64,000 bases of DNA from CAIWHR01 sp963726775 (GCA_963726775.1 CAVSDL010000001.1:1054001-1118000), one strand, 5' to 3'; counted from the first letter of the stretch, positions 16,849 through 25,884 are shown. The notes: generated by a model from the letters alone, not told the origin. Numbers and translations: made by a program.

Positions 16849-17059
16849 AGCCGCCACCGCCAACGCCGTAACCTCCGGTCGCCGCCTCCTTGCTTGTGTA
16901 GATGTGCTGCTGCACCTTGGTCTCCAGCTTGTCGGGGTCGATCTGCATCGACGGCTTCGCAAGATCGCCTCTTTCCCACGGTCTCGGCGGCTGGGTGATC
17001 GCGCAGCCCGTCGCAACGATCGCGGCCACGACGAGGAGCGGACAGAGGAGAGCGCGCAA
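16835..17059 (-). CDS. DUF4266 small lipoprotein
   Basis: This 74-residue lipoprotein starts at a TTG with AGGA 6 nt upstream. A signal peptide (RALLCPLLVVAAIVATGC) ends at a lipobox Cys (residue 19). The mature part carries the DUF4266 core PPRPWERGDLAKPSMQ and ends in a Gly/Cys-rich tail with GGYGVGGGGCGCN. The function is unknown. Its tail could bind metal or join a redox partner, but that is inference. It is translationally overlapped by the DUF3570 gene and follows the TlpA-like gene by 29 bp. Confidence 0.8.
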   Translation of the reverse strand: MRALLCPLLVVAAIVATGCAITQPPRPWERGDLAKPSMQIDPDKLETKVQQHIYTSKEAATGGYGVGGGGCGCN

Positions 17060-17088
17060 GGGATTTCCTGAACGGACCGGCGGCAGGG

Positions 17089-17613
17089 TCAGCGGCGCGC
17101 GAGCAGCGATTGGATGCGTTCCTCGAGCGGCCCTCTCCGGTCGTCGCGGAAGCCGTTCTCCGCTTCGACCACCTTGCCCTCGCCGTCGATCAGATAGGAA
17201 CTGGGCATCCCCTTCACGGCGAACGCGGCCGGTGTGACCCCGGCTTCGTCGTAGAGCACCGTGAACGTCGCCGGCGTCTGCTCCAGGAAATGCGCGGCGT
17301 CGGCACGCTTCCTGTCGACGTTGATGCCGACGATCGTGAGGCCGCGCGCGCCGTATTTCCGCTGCATCTCGTTCATCCACGGGAAGGATCGGCGGCACGG
17401 CCCGCACCACGACGCCCAGAAGTCCACGTAGACGACCTGCCCGCGCAGCTTGTCGAGCGCCACCATCTCTCCGCCGGCGGTCGGCAGCACGAATACCGGC
17501 GCGACGTCGCCGATCCCGGCGGCGGCCGCGGGCGCGGGCGCGGCCACTCCGACGATGCAGGCCCAGACCGCAGCAGCGGCGAGGGTCCGCATGGCGACAT
17601 GCCTCGCGATCAT
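17089..17613 (-). CDS. TlpA-like periplasmic thioredoxin
   Basis: This is an exported thiol-disulfide oxidoreductase of 174 residues. A signal peptide (TLAAAAVWACIVGVAAPAPA) precedes an AhpC/TSA-type thioredoxin domain. The active site is FWASWCGPC (Cys70 and Cys73), and the cis-Pro is in VKGMPSSYLID. It heads the cluster with DUF4266, DUF3570 and ApbE, which is recurrent in proteobacteria. A role in reducing a heme- or metal-binding partner Cys, for instance in the DUF4266 tail, is possible but not shown. The start could also be the ATG at 17592. Confidence 0.88.
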   Translation of the reverse strand: MIARHVAMRTLAAAAVWACIVGVAAPAPAAAAGIGDVAPVFVLPTAGGEMVALDKLRGQVVYVDFWASWCGPCRRSFPWMNEMQRKYGARGLTIVGINVDRKRADAAHFLEQTPATFTVLYDEAGVTPAAFAVKGMPSSYLIDGEGKVVEAENGFRDDRRGPLEERIQSLLARR

Positions 17614-17789
17614 TTGTCCTTCTTATCTTCCGAATGGCGGCGGCGCGGTTGCCGGCCGCGGAGCCTATCGCCACAAGGATGTTAACCGTCTGCCGCAGGA
17701 AAAATTCCCGGAGACCGATGGTGACTGCCCGCGCATGCCATCGTCATAATGCCGTTCTCTGCCGCGAGCCGCTCCGGCCGCGAATCGGA

Positions 17790-19526
17790 TTACGCGTTCA
17801 GCTTGTCGAGCAGCATCGCGAGCCGCGCGGGGTCGTCGGTGCGGCGCATCCGGGCAACGATCGGCGTGGCCTGCGCGACCTCGCTGGTCAGCACGCGCTG
17901 CTTGATCGTCAGCAGATGCGCAGGGTGCATCGACAGGTTGCGCAGGCCAAGGCCCAGGAGCAAGCGCGTAAGGCGCGCCTCGCCCGCCATTTCACCGCAG
18001 ACGGCGATCGGCACGTCCGCCTTGTTGGCCGCGATGATCGCCATCGCGATGAGCTTCAGCACCGCGGGATGCATCGAATCGTACAGGTGCGACACCGTGT
18101 CGTCCGCGCGGTCCACGGCCAGCGTGTATTGAATGAGGTCATTGGTGCCGATCGACAGGAAGTCGAGCCTGGCAAGAAACGCCGAGATCGCGAGCACGGC
18201 CGCCGGAATTTCGATCATGCCGCCGACGGCCACGCCGGAGTCGAAGGGAACACCCTGCTCGCGCAAGGTTTCCTTCGCCTGGGCGATCATCGCGAGCGTC
18301 TGGTCGATCTCGCCGACCGACACCAGCATCGGCACCAGGATCTTCACATGGCCGTAATGCGACGCGCGCAGGATCGCGCGCAGCTGGGTGAGGAAGAGCC
18401 GCGGCTCGGCGAGGCAGAAACGCACCGCGCGCAGCCCGAGCGCCGGATTGGGCGCGACGCGCGAGAGCCCGTCGAGTCCCGCCAGCTGCTTGTCGGCACC
18501 GAGATCGAACGTGCGGATCGTCACCGGCTTGCCTTCCATGCCTTCGGCGACACTGCGATAGGCTTCGAATTGCTCGTCCTCGGACGGCAGGCCCTCGCGG
18601 TTCAGAAACAGGAATTCGGAGCGGAACAACCCGATCCCGGTCGCGCCGTTCTCCAAAGTCTGCAAGAGGTCCCCGGGCAGCTCGATGTTGGCATGGAGCT
18701 CGATCTCCAGGCCGTCGATCGTCGTGGCGGGCTTGGTCTTGAGCCGCCGGAGCCGCGCGCGCTCGAGCCCCAGTTCGCCCTGCTTCAGGCGGTACTCGGC
18801 AAGGACGGACTTGTCGGGATTGACGATGACGACGTGGTTTGTGCCGTCGACGATCAGGAGCTCGTTCTCGCGGATCAGCTGGCGCGCGTTGTGCGTGGCG
18901 ACGACCGCGGGTACGGCGAGGCTCCGCGCGACGATGGCCGTGTGCGATGTCGCGCCCCCGACGTCGGTCAGGAACGCCGCGTAGCGGTGCTGCTTGAACT
19001 GGATGACGTCGGCGGGCGAAAGATCGTGTGCGACGAGGATCGTATGTTGCTCGGCGCCGCTTGGGGCGACGACACCAGGCCGGCCCAGCAGGCGCTTCAG
19101 GATCCGCTCGACCACCTGCACGACGTCGGCCTTGCGCTCGCGGAGGTAGGCATCCTCGATCTGCTCGAACTGCTCGACCAGCACGTTCATCTGCTGGACC
19201 AGCGCCCATTCGGCGTTGCACCGCTTCTCGGCAATGATCTTCTTCGGCGCCTCCGACAGCGTCGGATCGGTCAGGATCATCCAATGGACGTCGAGGAACG
19301 CGCCGAACTCCGCAGGCGCGTCCCCGGCGGTCATCGCGCCGTGGAGGCCCTCGAGCTCGCGCTGGACGTCGCCAATCGCATTGCCCAGGCGCGCGATTTC
19401 GGCATCCACGTTCCCTGGCGGGATCGAGTAGTGGGCGACCTCGAGCGTCGCGTGCGAGACGAGCTGCGCGCGCCCGATGGCGATGCCGCCGGAGACTCCT
19501 ACGCCGTGGAGCGCGAAACTGGTCAT
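17790..19526 (-). CDS. ptsI: Phosphoenolpyruvate-protein phosphotransferase (PTS enzyme I)
   Basis: Enzyme I takes phosphate from PEP and passes it to HPr. The protein is 578 residues. The N-terminal domain has the phosphorylated His in GGATSHTAIVARS (His195). The C-terminal TIM barrel shows LFRSEFLFLNREGLPSEDEQ, NPALGLRAVR, the metal/PEP motif GVAVGGMIEIPAA, LSIGTNDLIQYTLAVDR and VCGEMAGE. It lies after ptsH and an EIIA gene. No sugar-specific EIIB/EIIC is in the window, so this is probably a regulatory, incomplete PTS. Confidence 0.95.
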   Translation of the reverse strand: MTSFALHGVGVSGGIAIGRAQLVSHATLEVAHYSIPPGNVDAEIARLGNAIGDVQRELEGLHGAMTAGDAPAEFGAFLDVHWMILTDPTLSEAPKKIIAEKRCNAEWALVQQMNVLVEQFEQIEDAYLRERKADVVQVVERILKRLLGRPGVVAPSGAEQHTILVAHDLSPADVIQFKQHRYAAFLTDVGGATSHTAIVARSLAVPAVVATHNARQLIRENELLIVDGTNHVVIVNPDKSVLAEYRLKQGELGLERARLRRLKTKPATTIDGLEIELHANIELPGDLLQTLENGATGIGLFRSEFLFLNREGLPSEDEQFEAYRSVAEGMEGKPVTIRTFDLGADKQLAGLDGLSRVAPNPALGLRAVRFCLAEPRLFLTQLRAILRASHYGHVKILVPMLVSVGEIDQTLAMIAQAKETLREQGVPFDSGVAVGGMIEIPAAVLAISAFLARLDFLSIGTNDLIQYTLAVDRADDTVSHLYDSMHPAVLKLIAMAIIAANKADVPIAVCGEMAGEARLTRLLLGLGLRNLSMHPAHLLTIKQRVLTSEVAQATPIVARMRRTDDPARLAMLLDKLNA

Positions 19527-19619
19527 CGCGGCGGGTACATCAGCCCGTAACTGCCGAATTGCAACCGAAGGCCGCGCTCGGGAAAATGGGGCTCGCGCAA
19601 CGCATGAAGTCCAGCGGCG

Positions 19620-19644
19620 CCCGCCTGTCCCCGAGGGGGGCGGG
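19620..19644 (-). other. GC-rich hairpin between ptsH and ptsI
   Basis: An inverted repeat with outer arms CCCGCC/GGCGGG and inner CCCC/GGGG lies in the 177-bp gap between ptsH and ptsI. It has no T-run, so it is unlikely to be a strong terminator. It may adjust the HPr:EI ratio by mRNA processing or partial termination. Confidence 0.4.
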
Positions 19645-19703
19645 AATGCGGTCGGCGCTTCCGGTTCGCGACAACATGGCAGGACTCGCGGGTGCGGCGC
19701 GGG

Positions 19704-19973
19704 CTACTGCCCTTCGCCAAAATAGTCGTTGATAAGCGCAACGATCGCGTCCATCGCCTCGCTCTCGTCCGGGCCGTCGGTCACCAGCGTCACCTTGGCG
19801 CCTTTGCCCGCGGCCAGCATCATGACGCCCATGATGCTCTTGGCGTTCACCTTGCGGTTGTTGCGCGCCATCACGACGTCGCATTGGTACTTGGCCGCGA
19901 GCTGCGTAAGCTTCGCCGAAGCGCGCGCATGCAGGCCGAGCTTGTTGACGATGTCAACCTCGCGTTGCTGCAT
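19704..19973 (-). CDS. ptsH: Phosphocarrier protein HPr
   Basis: HPr relays phosphate from enzyme I to EIIA. The 89-residue protein has the active-site His15 in NKLGLHARASAKL and Ser46 in KSIMGVMML, the position phosphorylated by HPr kinase where that enzyme exists. Its start overlaps the upstream EIIA gene by 20 nt, so the two are likely translationally coupled. Confidence 0.95.
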   Translation of the reverse strand: MQQREVDIVNKLGLHARASAKLTQLAAKYQCDVVMARNNRKVNAKSIMGVMMLAAGKGAKVTLVTDGPDESEAMDAIVALINDYFGEGQ

Positions 19974-20367
19974 ACGACGGGCCGACGTCTACATGCAGGA
20001 CGCCGTCGCGGGCGCCGGAGATCGCCTTCTTGATCATCGTTTCCATGCCCCGGTTCCGGTAGGTAAACGCGCGCACCAGCATCGGCAGGTTGACGCCGGC
20101 CACGGCCTCCACCTTGCCCGGCACCGTCAACTTGCAGGCAACGTTGCACGGCGTCGCGCCGAAAATGTCGGAGAAAATCAGCACTCCTTTGCCGGTATCG
20201 AGCCGCGAGACCAGTTCGCGCGCGGCAGGCAGGAGGAGGATCGGATCGTCCGTCGCGGCAACCGAGAGAACCTCGAATTGCGTCGGGCGGCTGCCGAGCA
20301 CATGCGTCACCGCGCGGACGAGACTTTCGCCCAGGCTGTCATGTGCAATGATCAGGATGCCGATCAT
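19954..20367 (-). CDS. PTS EIIA component, mannose/fructose (Man) family
   Basis: This is a 137-residue EIIA of the mannose superfamily. The phosphorylation-site His9 is in MIGILIIAHDSLGESL. Further motifs are TGKGVLIFSDIFGATPCN and GVNLPMLVRAFTYR. In betaproteobacteria this gene sits in a conserved EIIA-HPr-EI cluster next to gshB and lacks EIIB/EIIC, implying a regulatory role rather than sugar transport. Confidence 0.92.
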   Translation of the reverse strand: MIGILIIAHDSLGESLVRAVTHVLGSRPTQFEVLSVAATDDPILLLPAARELVSRLDTGKGVLIFSDIFGATPCNVACKLTVPGKVEAVAGVNLPMLVRAFTYRNRGMETMIKKAISGARDGVLHVDVGPSYAATRG

Positions 20368-20500
20368 GGTGGGTACTTGGGTCGCGTTGTCGCGCCCGCC
20401 TCCGGTGCGGGCAAACCGCTCGGGCGGCAGGCGGCGAACATGGTAGCACGCACCTGCGATCGCACCCTGCCGCCGCGGCGCCCCGCGCGCGGCGATCCGG

Positions 20501-21442
20501 CTACGCGCAAGCCCGAAGCAGGGCGTCGGCGAACATCCCGGCAACGTCGAATCCGGTCTGCTCCGCGATCTCGACGAAACACGTCGGACTTGTCACGTTG
20601 ACTTCGGTCAAGTGGGGACCGATGACGTCGAGTCCGACCGCGAGCAGGCCGTCGCTCCATAGCTTCGGTCCCAGTGCCGCCGCGATCGCGCGGTCGCGTT
20701 CCGTGAGCGGTCGCGCGACGCCCAGGCCGCCTGCGGCAAGGTTGCCGCGCGTCTCGCCGGGCCTGGGGATCCGGGCCAGCGCAAACGGGACTGCCTCGCC
20801 CGCGATCACCAGGACACGTTTGTCGCCGTCGGCGATTTCGGGGATGAAGCGCTGCGCCATCACCGTCCGCCGGCCATCGCGGCTGATGGTCTCGATGATG
20901 ACATTGCGGTTCGGATCGTCCTCGCGAATCCGGAACACCGAAGCGCCGCCCATGCCGTCGAGCGGCTTGACGATCACGTCCTTGTGCGCGTCGATGAAGG
21001 CGCCGATGCGCACGGCGTCGCGGGTGACGAGCGTGGGGGCGATGAACTCCGCGAACTTGGCAATCGCCAGCTTCTCGTTGTGATCACGGATTGCGCGCGG
21101 TCGGTTGAAAACGCGGGCGCCTTCGCGCTCGGCGGTCTCGAGGAGGTACGTCGCGTAAAGGTATTCCATGTCGAACGGCGGATCCTTGCGCATCAGCACT
21201 GCGGCAAAGTCCTTGAGCGAGCGCATTTCGGGCCGGCCGGCCGTGTACCAGTCGTCGTCGCCGGCGCGAATCACCAGCGGCGCCACGCGCGCCCGAGTAC
21301 GGCCCGCCTCCCAGAATATGTCCGCCGCTTCGAGCGCAAAGATCGCATGCCCGCGGCCATGAAGCGCGCGCATCATCGCGACGCTCGTGTCCTTGTAGGC
21401 CTTGAGCAGCGGCAGCGGATCGAGGATGAAGGCAAAATCCAT
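20501..21442 (-). CDS. gshB: Glutathione synthetase
   Basis: GshB ligates glycine to gamma-glutamylcysteine using ATP. The protein is 313 residues, the family length. It has FILDPLPLLKAYKDTSVAMM at the N-terminus, VIVKPLDGMGGASVFRI (ATP-grasp lid), MAQRFIPEIADGDKRVLVI, and the C-terminal VGLDVIGPHLTEVNVTSPT. It is upstream of the EIIA-ptsH-ptsI genes on the same strand. Its upstream flank is the edge of the glmS-linked island. Confidence 0.96.
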   Translation of the reverse strand: MDFAFILDPLPLLKAYKDTSVAMMRALHGRGHAIFALEAADIFWEAGRTRARVAPLVIRAGDDDWYTAGRPEMRSLKDFAAVLMRKDPPFDMEYLYATYLLETAEREGARVFNRPRAIRDHNEKLAIAKFAEFIAPTLVTRDAVRIGAFIDAHKDVIVKPLDGMGGASVFRIREDDPNRNVIIETISRDGRRTVMAQRFIPEIADGDKRVLVIAGEAVPFALARIPRPGETRGNLAAGGLGVARPLTERDRAIAAALGPKLWSDGLLAVGLDVIGPHLTEVNVTSPTCFVEIAEQTGFDVAGMFADALLRACA

Positions 21443-21546
21443 GGCGTCGGTGCGGGCGGGATCGGGCCAACATGCTACCGCATTCGCGGAAGCACTGGAT
21501 TGCGTGCGCTTCGCGTCGTCGGCGCGACGGTAGCCTCGCGCGATGC

Positions 21547-21588
21547 CTACTCCACCGTTACCTGCTTCGCCAGGTTGCGTGGCTTGTG
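21547..21588 (-). pseudogene. Orphan glmS 3'-end fragment (displaced attachment-site copy)
   Basis: On the minus strand this encodes KPRNLAKQVTVE followed by TAG, the C-terminus of GlmS (the intact gene ends KPRNLAKSVTVE, TAA, at 31610). Homology begins abruptly at the Lys; the residues before it (GDRNH) do not match GlmS. The codons are GC-rich, and synonymous positions differ widely from the intact glmS tail, so it is not a recent duplicate. It lies 104 bp upstream of gshB. It is probably the original glmS end, displaced when the adjacent island arrived. The last ~36 bp of glmS is what TnsD recognises as attTn7. Confidence 0.8.
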
Positions 21589-21653
21589 GTTCCGGTCGCC
21601 GGCATTCGCCGGCTTAACGCGTCGCTTGGCGCGCGTTAGCCTCCACTGCAAAC

Positions 21654-21770
21654 TGATTCGCGACAATTATGTCGGTCAATCATACCCTCGATGGATCAGA
21701 GGGTTGCAACCACGAGCTTCAGGCAATAGTTTGTCAACGCGCGGGCGTAGGCGACATTAATGTCGGCAAG
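21654..21770 (+). repeat. Left-end inverted repeat and transposase-site-like repeats
   Basis: L1 (21654-21680) contains CGACAATTATGTCGGTCAAT. L2 (21721-21743) contains GGCAATAGTTTGTCAA then CGCGCG. L3 (21751-21770) is GCGACATTAATGTCGGCAAG, close to L1. L1 matches R1 at the right end in inverted orientation, and L2 matches R2 including the CGCGCG that follows. The spacing resembles TnsB sites in a Tn7 left end. Confidence 0.72.
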
Positions 21771-22169
21771 CAGTCGGATTGCAGCCATTGCCGGCGGCGG
21801 ATGAAACTGGCGCTTTCGACCCCCAGCAGCCGTTCGCGTCGCGGGAAAGGGGACATCGCGGTCAACGGCGAACTAATAGATTGGCAACGCGCAGCCGTCT
21901 TCACAAGCCGGTCGTTTGCCCACGATGAGGGAGTGCGCCGCGGCAACTGTAGTGCTTGACCCTCTGGGTGTAGCGGAGTAGCGTCCGGTCGTTCGCTTCG
22001 GACGTTTCTGCCAGGGAACCGAGGGGCTTCGAGGAGCGATCGCCTGGAGGACCCCGCAATTCCGTCGTCGCTGCTGCGCGCTGACATTATGATTCGGCGA
22101 CATCCGGCATGGTGTCAGAACGGTGAGCCCCTTTCGCCGGCGGTGACACTCACATAGGGAATGTTCATC

Positions 22170-23159
22170 ATGAAACGCCGGTTCTTGAGCCTTGCCATAG
22201 GTCTGATCCTGGCAGCGATCATCGGGGCGCCCGCAGTTGACGCACAGCAAACGAAAGCAATTCCGCGGGTAGCGTACGTCTACATCTTCAAGGAGGGTCC
22301 GTCGGCTCCCTTCGTCGAAGCATTTCGCCAACGCCTGCGGGAGCTTGGCTGGGCCGATCGGCAGAACATCACGATCGAAGTCCACGACGCCGACGGCAAC
22401 CCGGACAAGCTGGCCGCTATCATGCGCGAACTTGTCGATTCCAAGGTTGACGTTATCGTGGCGGCCTGCACACCCGAGGCCAAGGTCGCCGCGAAATTCA
22501 CGACCACGATCCCGATCGTGATGGCTGCAACGGGGGACCCGGTGGCCGCCGGCTTGGTGGCGAGCCTGGCAAAGCCAGGAGGAAACATCACCGGGGTTTC
22601 GGCAATGCTTCTGGATCTGAGCGCGAAACGCTTGGCGATTCTCAAGGAAGCATTTCCCAAGGTGTCCCACGCGACAGTCCTGTGGAATCCCGGTCGACCG
22701 GACAATCTGCCCGAGGTGAAGGCAATGCAAACGGCGGCCCAGGCGCTGGGTGTGCGCCTGGACTCGCAGCAGGTGCGTACGCCCGTCGAGATGACCGATG
22801 CTCTCGAGTTGCTGCCGACGACCGGGACCGAGGCGATTCTCAATGCCGGCGATACGTTGCTGAGCAACCAGGCTCCGACGCTGGTGGCATTTGCCGCAAA
22901 GCGGCGACTCCCTGCACTATATGAGAATAGGGAGTTCGTGGACCAAGGCGGTCTCATGTCCTTCGGTCCGAACTTCCCGGCGCTTCATCGCGCGGCGGCT
23001 GAGTACGTCAACAAGATTCTCAAGGGCGCGAAGCCCGGTGATCTTCCAATTCAGCAGCCAACCAAGTTCGAACTGGTCATCAACCTGAAAACCGCGAAGG
23101 CGCTCGGTTTTGCCATTCCGCAAACGGTGCTGTTGCGAGCCGACGAGGTAATTCAGTAG
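22170..23159 (+). CDS. ABC transporter periplasmic substrate-binding protein (TrpX-like / COG2984 type)
   Basis: This is a 329-residue exported binding protein of the uncharacterised periplasmic family often called ABC substrate-binding protein. A signal peptide (LSLAIGLILAAIIGAPAVDA) precedes RVAYVYIFKEGPSAPFVEAF, then FRQRLRELGW, VDVIVAACTPEAKVA, TGDPVAAGLVASLAKPGGNI and TVLWNPG. The C-terminus PQTVLLRADEVIQ is typical. No permease or ATPase is adjacent, so it is an orphan. The ATG at 22170 was used; an in-frame ATG is at 22161. The ligand is unknown. Confidence 0.82.
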   Translation: MKRRFLSLAIGLILAAIIGAPAVDAQQTKAIPRVAYVYIFKEGPSAPFVEAFRQRLRELGWADRQNITIEVHDADGNPDKLAAIMRELVDSKVDVIVAACTPEAKVAAKFTTTIPIVMAATGDPVAAGLVASLAKPGGNITGVSAMLLDLSAKRLAILKEAFPKVSHATVLWNPGRPDNLPEVKAMQTAAQALGVRLDSQQVRTPVEMTDALELLPTTGTEAILNAGDTLLSNQAPTLVAFAAKRRLPALYENREFVDQGGLMSFGPNFPALHRAAAEYVNKILKGAKPGDLPIQQPTKFELVINLKTAKALGFAIPQTVLLRADEVIQ

Positions 23160-23296
23160 CCGCGCGGAAATGCATCGGCGCGCCCCAGCCCTTCGGGTCG
23201 ACTCGGGCCAGCGTGAACTTGGCGGCAATGTCAGGTTTCGGCAAGTTCCCGCGCGCTGATCAATCGACCGGTTGTGGCCGATAGTTCCATTTGATG

Positions 23297-24597
23297 GCGG
23301 CTTCGCGACAATGCCAGCAAGTCCAGTCTTCCCGCTCGGGATGTAGTAGTACTTGAACGCTTCCAGCTTCATGCCGTTCACGTTGGCGCCGGCGAGAACC
23401 TTGCCGACGGTGGCATAGACGCTGTCGAGGTCCGCCGTGCGAACGAAGCGCTGGATCATCGTGATATGCGGACGATGCGTCGCATCCAGCGCGAAACCCT
23501 TCGGGAAAACCTTGAGCAGGCGGGCGTTGTTGGCTTCCGCGCGCTGGAGCATCGTGGCGTCCGGCGTGAGCAGGATGTCGATGGCGGTGACTGGGTTCTG
23601 CTCGAACGGGAACACCTGCTTCCAATCGTCCTTCATGCTCACCACCGTCCAGCCCTCCTTCTTTGCCTCGTCGTAGAGCGCCGGCGTAAAGGGCCCGAGC
23701 TTGGGGGCTGGCAATCCTAATGCGGGACCGTAGGCGTATTCGCGTGCCGCATCATCGTGCAGCACCAGCAGCTCGAATCTCGCGCCGCTGCCGCCCTGCG
23801 TGTATTCCAGCATCTGTTGGTCACCCGTGGAATTTCCGAATGCGGCAATGGGCCTGCGGCCGATGTGCTGGTTGATGCCTACGGGCTTATCGGCTTTGTC
23901 GTCATTGAAATTCAACTGCGGCAAACGCACGAGGACGGGCTTGCCGTCGCGCATTTCAAACTTCGTCTTGATGCTGCTGCCGATGACCTGCTCGGGCGGG
24001 ATGCCATAGACTCGCTCGGCCCACGGCCGCATGAACTCGATGCCACCGCCGGAGACGATGAAGTTCTTGAACCCGTTGGCCCTCAGGTACGCGAGCAGTT
24101 CGAGCATCGGCTCATAGGTCATTTCGGTGAAGAGCTTGCCGGTCTTCGGATGCTTGGCGGTGGCAATCCAATCCTTGACGATCCGCTCGAACTCCACCGT
24201 GGTCATGCCCGCGTGCGTTGCCATCATGATTTCCAGCAACGCGTGATCGCCGCCGGCGAACGCTGCTTTCAGGTCGCCCTTCAGCAGCGAGGCGAACGGT
24301 TCCTTGGTCTTCCAGTCCGGGATGCTGTGGTGCGAGCGCCTTCACCCGGTCGAGTGCGAAGTACAACTGGACGGGCACCGGCTGCTCGGACCAGAGCGTA
24401 CCGTCGTTGTCGAAGGCGGCGATCCGCTCGGCGGGCGGGACGAACGCCGGCGAATCTTCCTTCGTCACCTTCTCCACGAAGGTGATGATGCTTTGCTTGG
24501 CGGGACCGTCGTTCCACGAAGGAAGCGGATCGGCGGCAAAGGCCGCGCTTGCGAACAGCAGTAGACCGAGCAGAGCCTTGGTCAGTGTGCGTTTCAT
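23297..24597 (-). pseudogene. HAD phosphatase fused to a 2H-like domain, frameshifted and 3'-truncated
   Basis: The N-terminal part has a signal peptide (LTKALLGLLLFASAAFA) and the HAD motif I IAAFDNDGTLWSEQPVP. The frame breaks at 24319-24321 by one extra base in a run of three G (plus strand). The other frame resumes with the rest of the HAD domain, including FIVSGGGIEFMRPWAERVYG and AAFGNSTGDQQML, then a segment with ATHRPHITMIQRF resembling a 2H phosphoesterase His motif. Homology stops near 23297 after GLAGIVAKP, next to unrelated DNA. It follows the sulfatase remnant and was probably co-transcribed with it. The frameshift could be an assembly error, but the truncation is independent evidence of decay. 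Confidence 0.75.
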
Positions 24598-24664
24598 TCC
24601 ATTGACTCTCTTCAAGCGGAATGACGACGGGGCACTTCCTCGGAAGCGCCCCGCCCCCTCCCGC

Positions 24665-25821
24665 TTATTTCGATCCGCCGCCGTCCTTCAGCTTCTCCAT
24701 GACTTCGTCCATGTTGAAGGCCGCAGCCTTCTGCCGCGGCGGGTAGTCTTTGAGCGTCGCCAGAAAATGCACCCACATACGCTTGTGCGGGGACCAGCAG
24801 GAAAGCGTGATCCAGCAACCAATCGTAGTAGGTGTTCGACGTGATGTCCGCCGGCTCGTACGGGTCGGTCCGAAGGTTGAAAATCTTCGGAATCCGCAAA
24901 CTGGTGAACGGATTCGACCAGATGAGCATCGTGCCCTCGGCGCGCTGCTCCATGAAGGCCAGCTTCCAGTTGTCGTAGCGCAGGCCGGTCAATTGCTGGT
25001 CGTCATTGATGTACAGAAACGACACGCGCGGGCTCTTTGGGGCTTGCCCGGTCAGGTATGGAACGAGGTTGTCGCCGTCGAGGTGGACTTTGTAGGTCAT
25101 GTCGCCAACCTTGTAGCCCTTGAGCAACTCCTCCTTCACTTGCGTATCGCCGGCCATGGCCACGAAGGTCGGCAGCCAATCGAGGTGGGAGACGATGTCG
25201 TTGGACACACTGCCCGGCTTGATTTTGCCCGGCCAGCGAACCATCGCCGGCACGCGGTAGGCGCCTTCCCAGTTCGAGTTCTTCTCGCTGCGGAATGGCG
25301 TCATCGCGCCGTCCGGCCAACTGTTCATGTGCGGACCATTGTCGGTGCTGTACATGACGAAGGTGTTGTCGGCGATGCCGAGATCGTCCAGTACCTTGAG
25401 GAGTTCGCCGACATTCTTGTCGTGGTCGATCATGGTGTCGTGGTACGGGCTCTGCCAGCGCCCAGCCTGCCCGAGGCTCTCCGCCTTGGTGTGGGTGCGG
25501 AAGTGCATGTGCGAGAAGTTCACCCAGACAAAGGCTGGCTTGCCCGCCGCATTCTGCCGCCGGATGAAGTCTGCGGCTCGGTTGGCAACGTCATCGTCGA
25601 CGGTTTCCATCCGCTTCTTGGTCAGCGGGCCGGTATCCTTGCAGACCTGCTTGCCGACCTTGCCGAAGCGCGGATCAACCGTCGGATCGTCGGTGGCCGA
25701 GGCTTTGCAGTCCAGCACACCACGGGGGCCGAACTTGGCTCGGAACGCCGGGTCTTTCGGGTAGTCGGGCAACTCCGGCTCCTCGTCGGCGTCGAGGTGG
25801 TACAGGTTGCCGTAGCGACCC
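24665..25821 (-). pseudogene. Arylsulfatase remnant (5'-truncated, frameshifted)
   Basis: This is the C-terminal two-thirds of a type I sulfatase: YGNLYHLDADEEPELPDYPK, PAFVWVNFSHMHFRTH, MYSTDNGPHMNSWPDGAMTP, WEGAYRVPAMVRWPG and LRTDPYEPADITSN. The N-terminal part with the formylglycine CxPSR site is absent; homology ends at an in-frame stop at 25822. One extra base in the A run at 24764-24767 breaks the frame, and the other frame restores the ending DYPPRQKAAAFNMDEVMEKL and the TAA at 24665. Without CxPSR it cannot be an active sulfatase. Confidence 0.82.
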
Positions 25822-25884
25822 TAAGCCGACGAAACGAGTACCCCCAAGCGGCCACAACTTCCCATGGAAGCGGCCGTTGGCGGA

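Larger units (their letters stand above)
21443..22169. other. Gene-free island edge (727 bp)
   Basis: No complete gene is visible. It holds the glmS tail fragment (21547-21588), a hairpin GCCGGC-ATTC-GCCGGC (21598-21613), an inverted repeat TAACGCG/CGCGTTA (21615-21638), the left inverted repeat and related repeats (21654-21770), and the leader of the binding-protein gene. The short reading frames here lack family features. Confidence 0.6.

Noticed and set aside
21953..21985. MerR-type promoter-like sequence (CTTGACCCTCTGGG)
   Set aside because: The element is not a proper dyad and no MerR-family gene is nearby.
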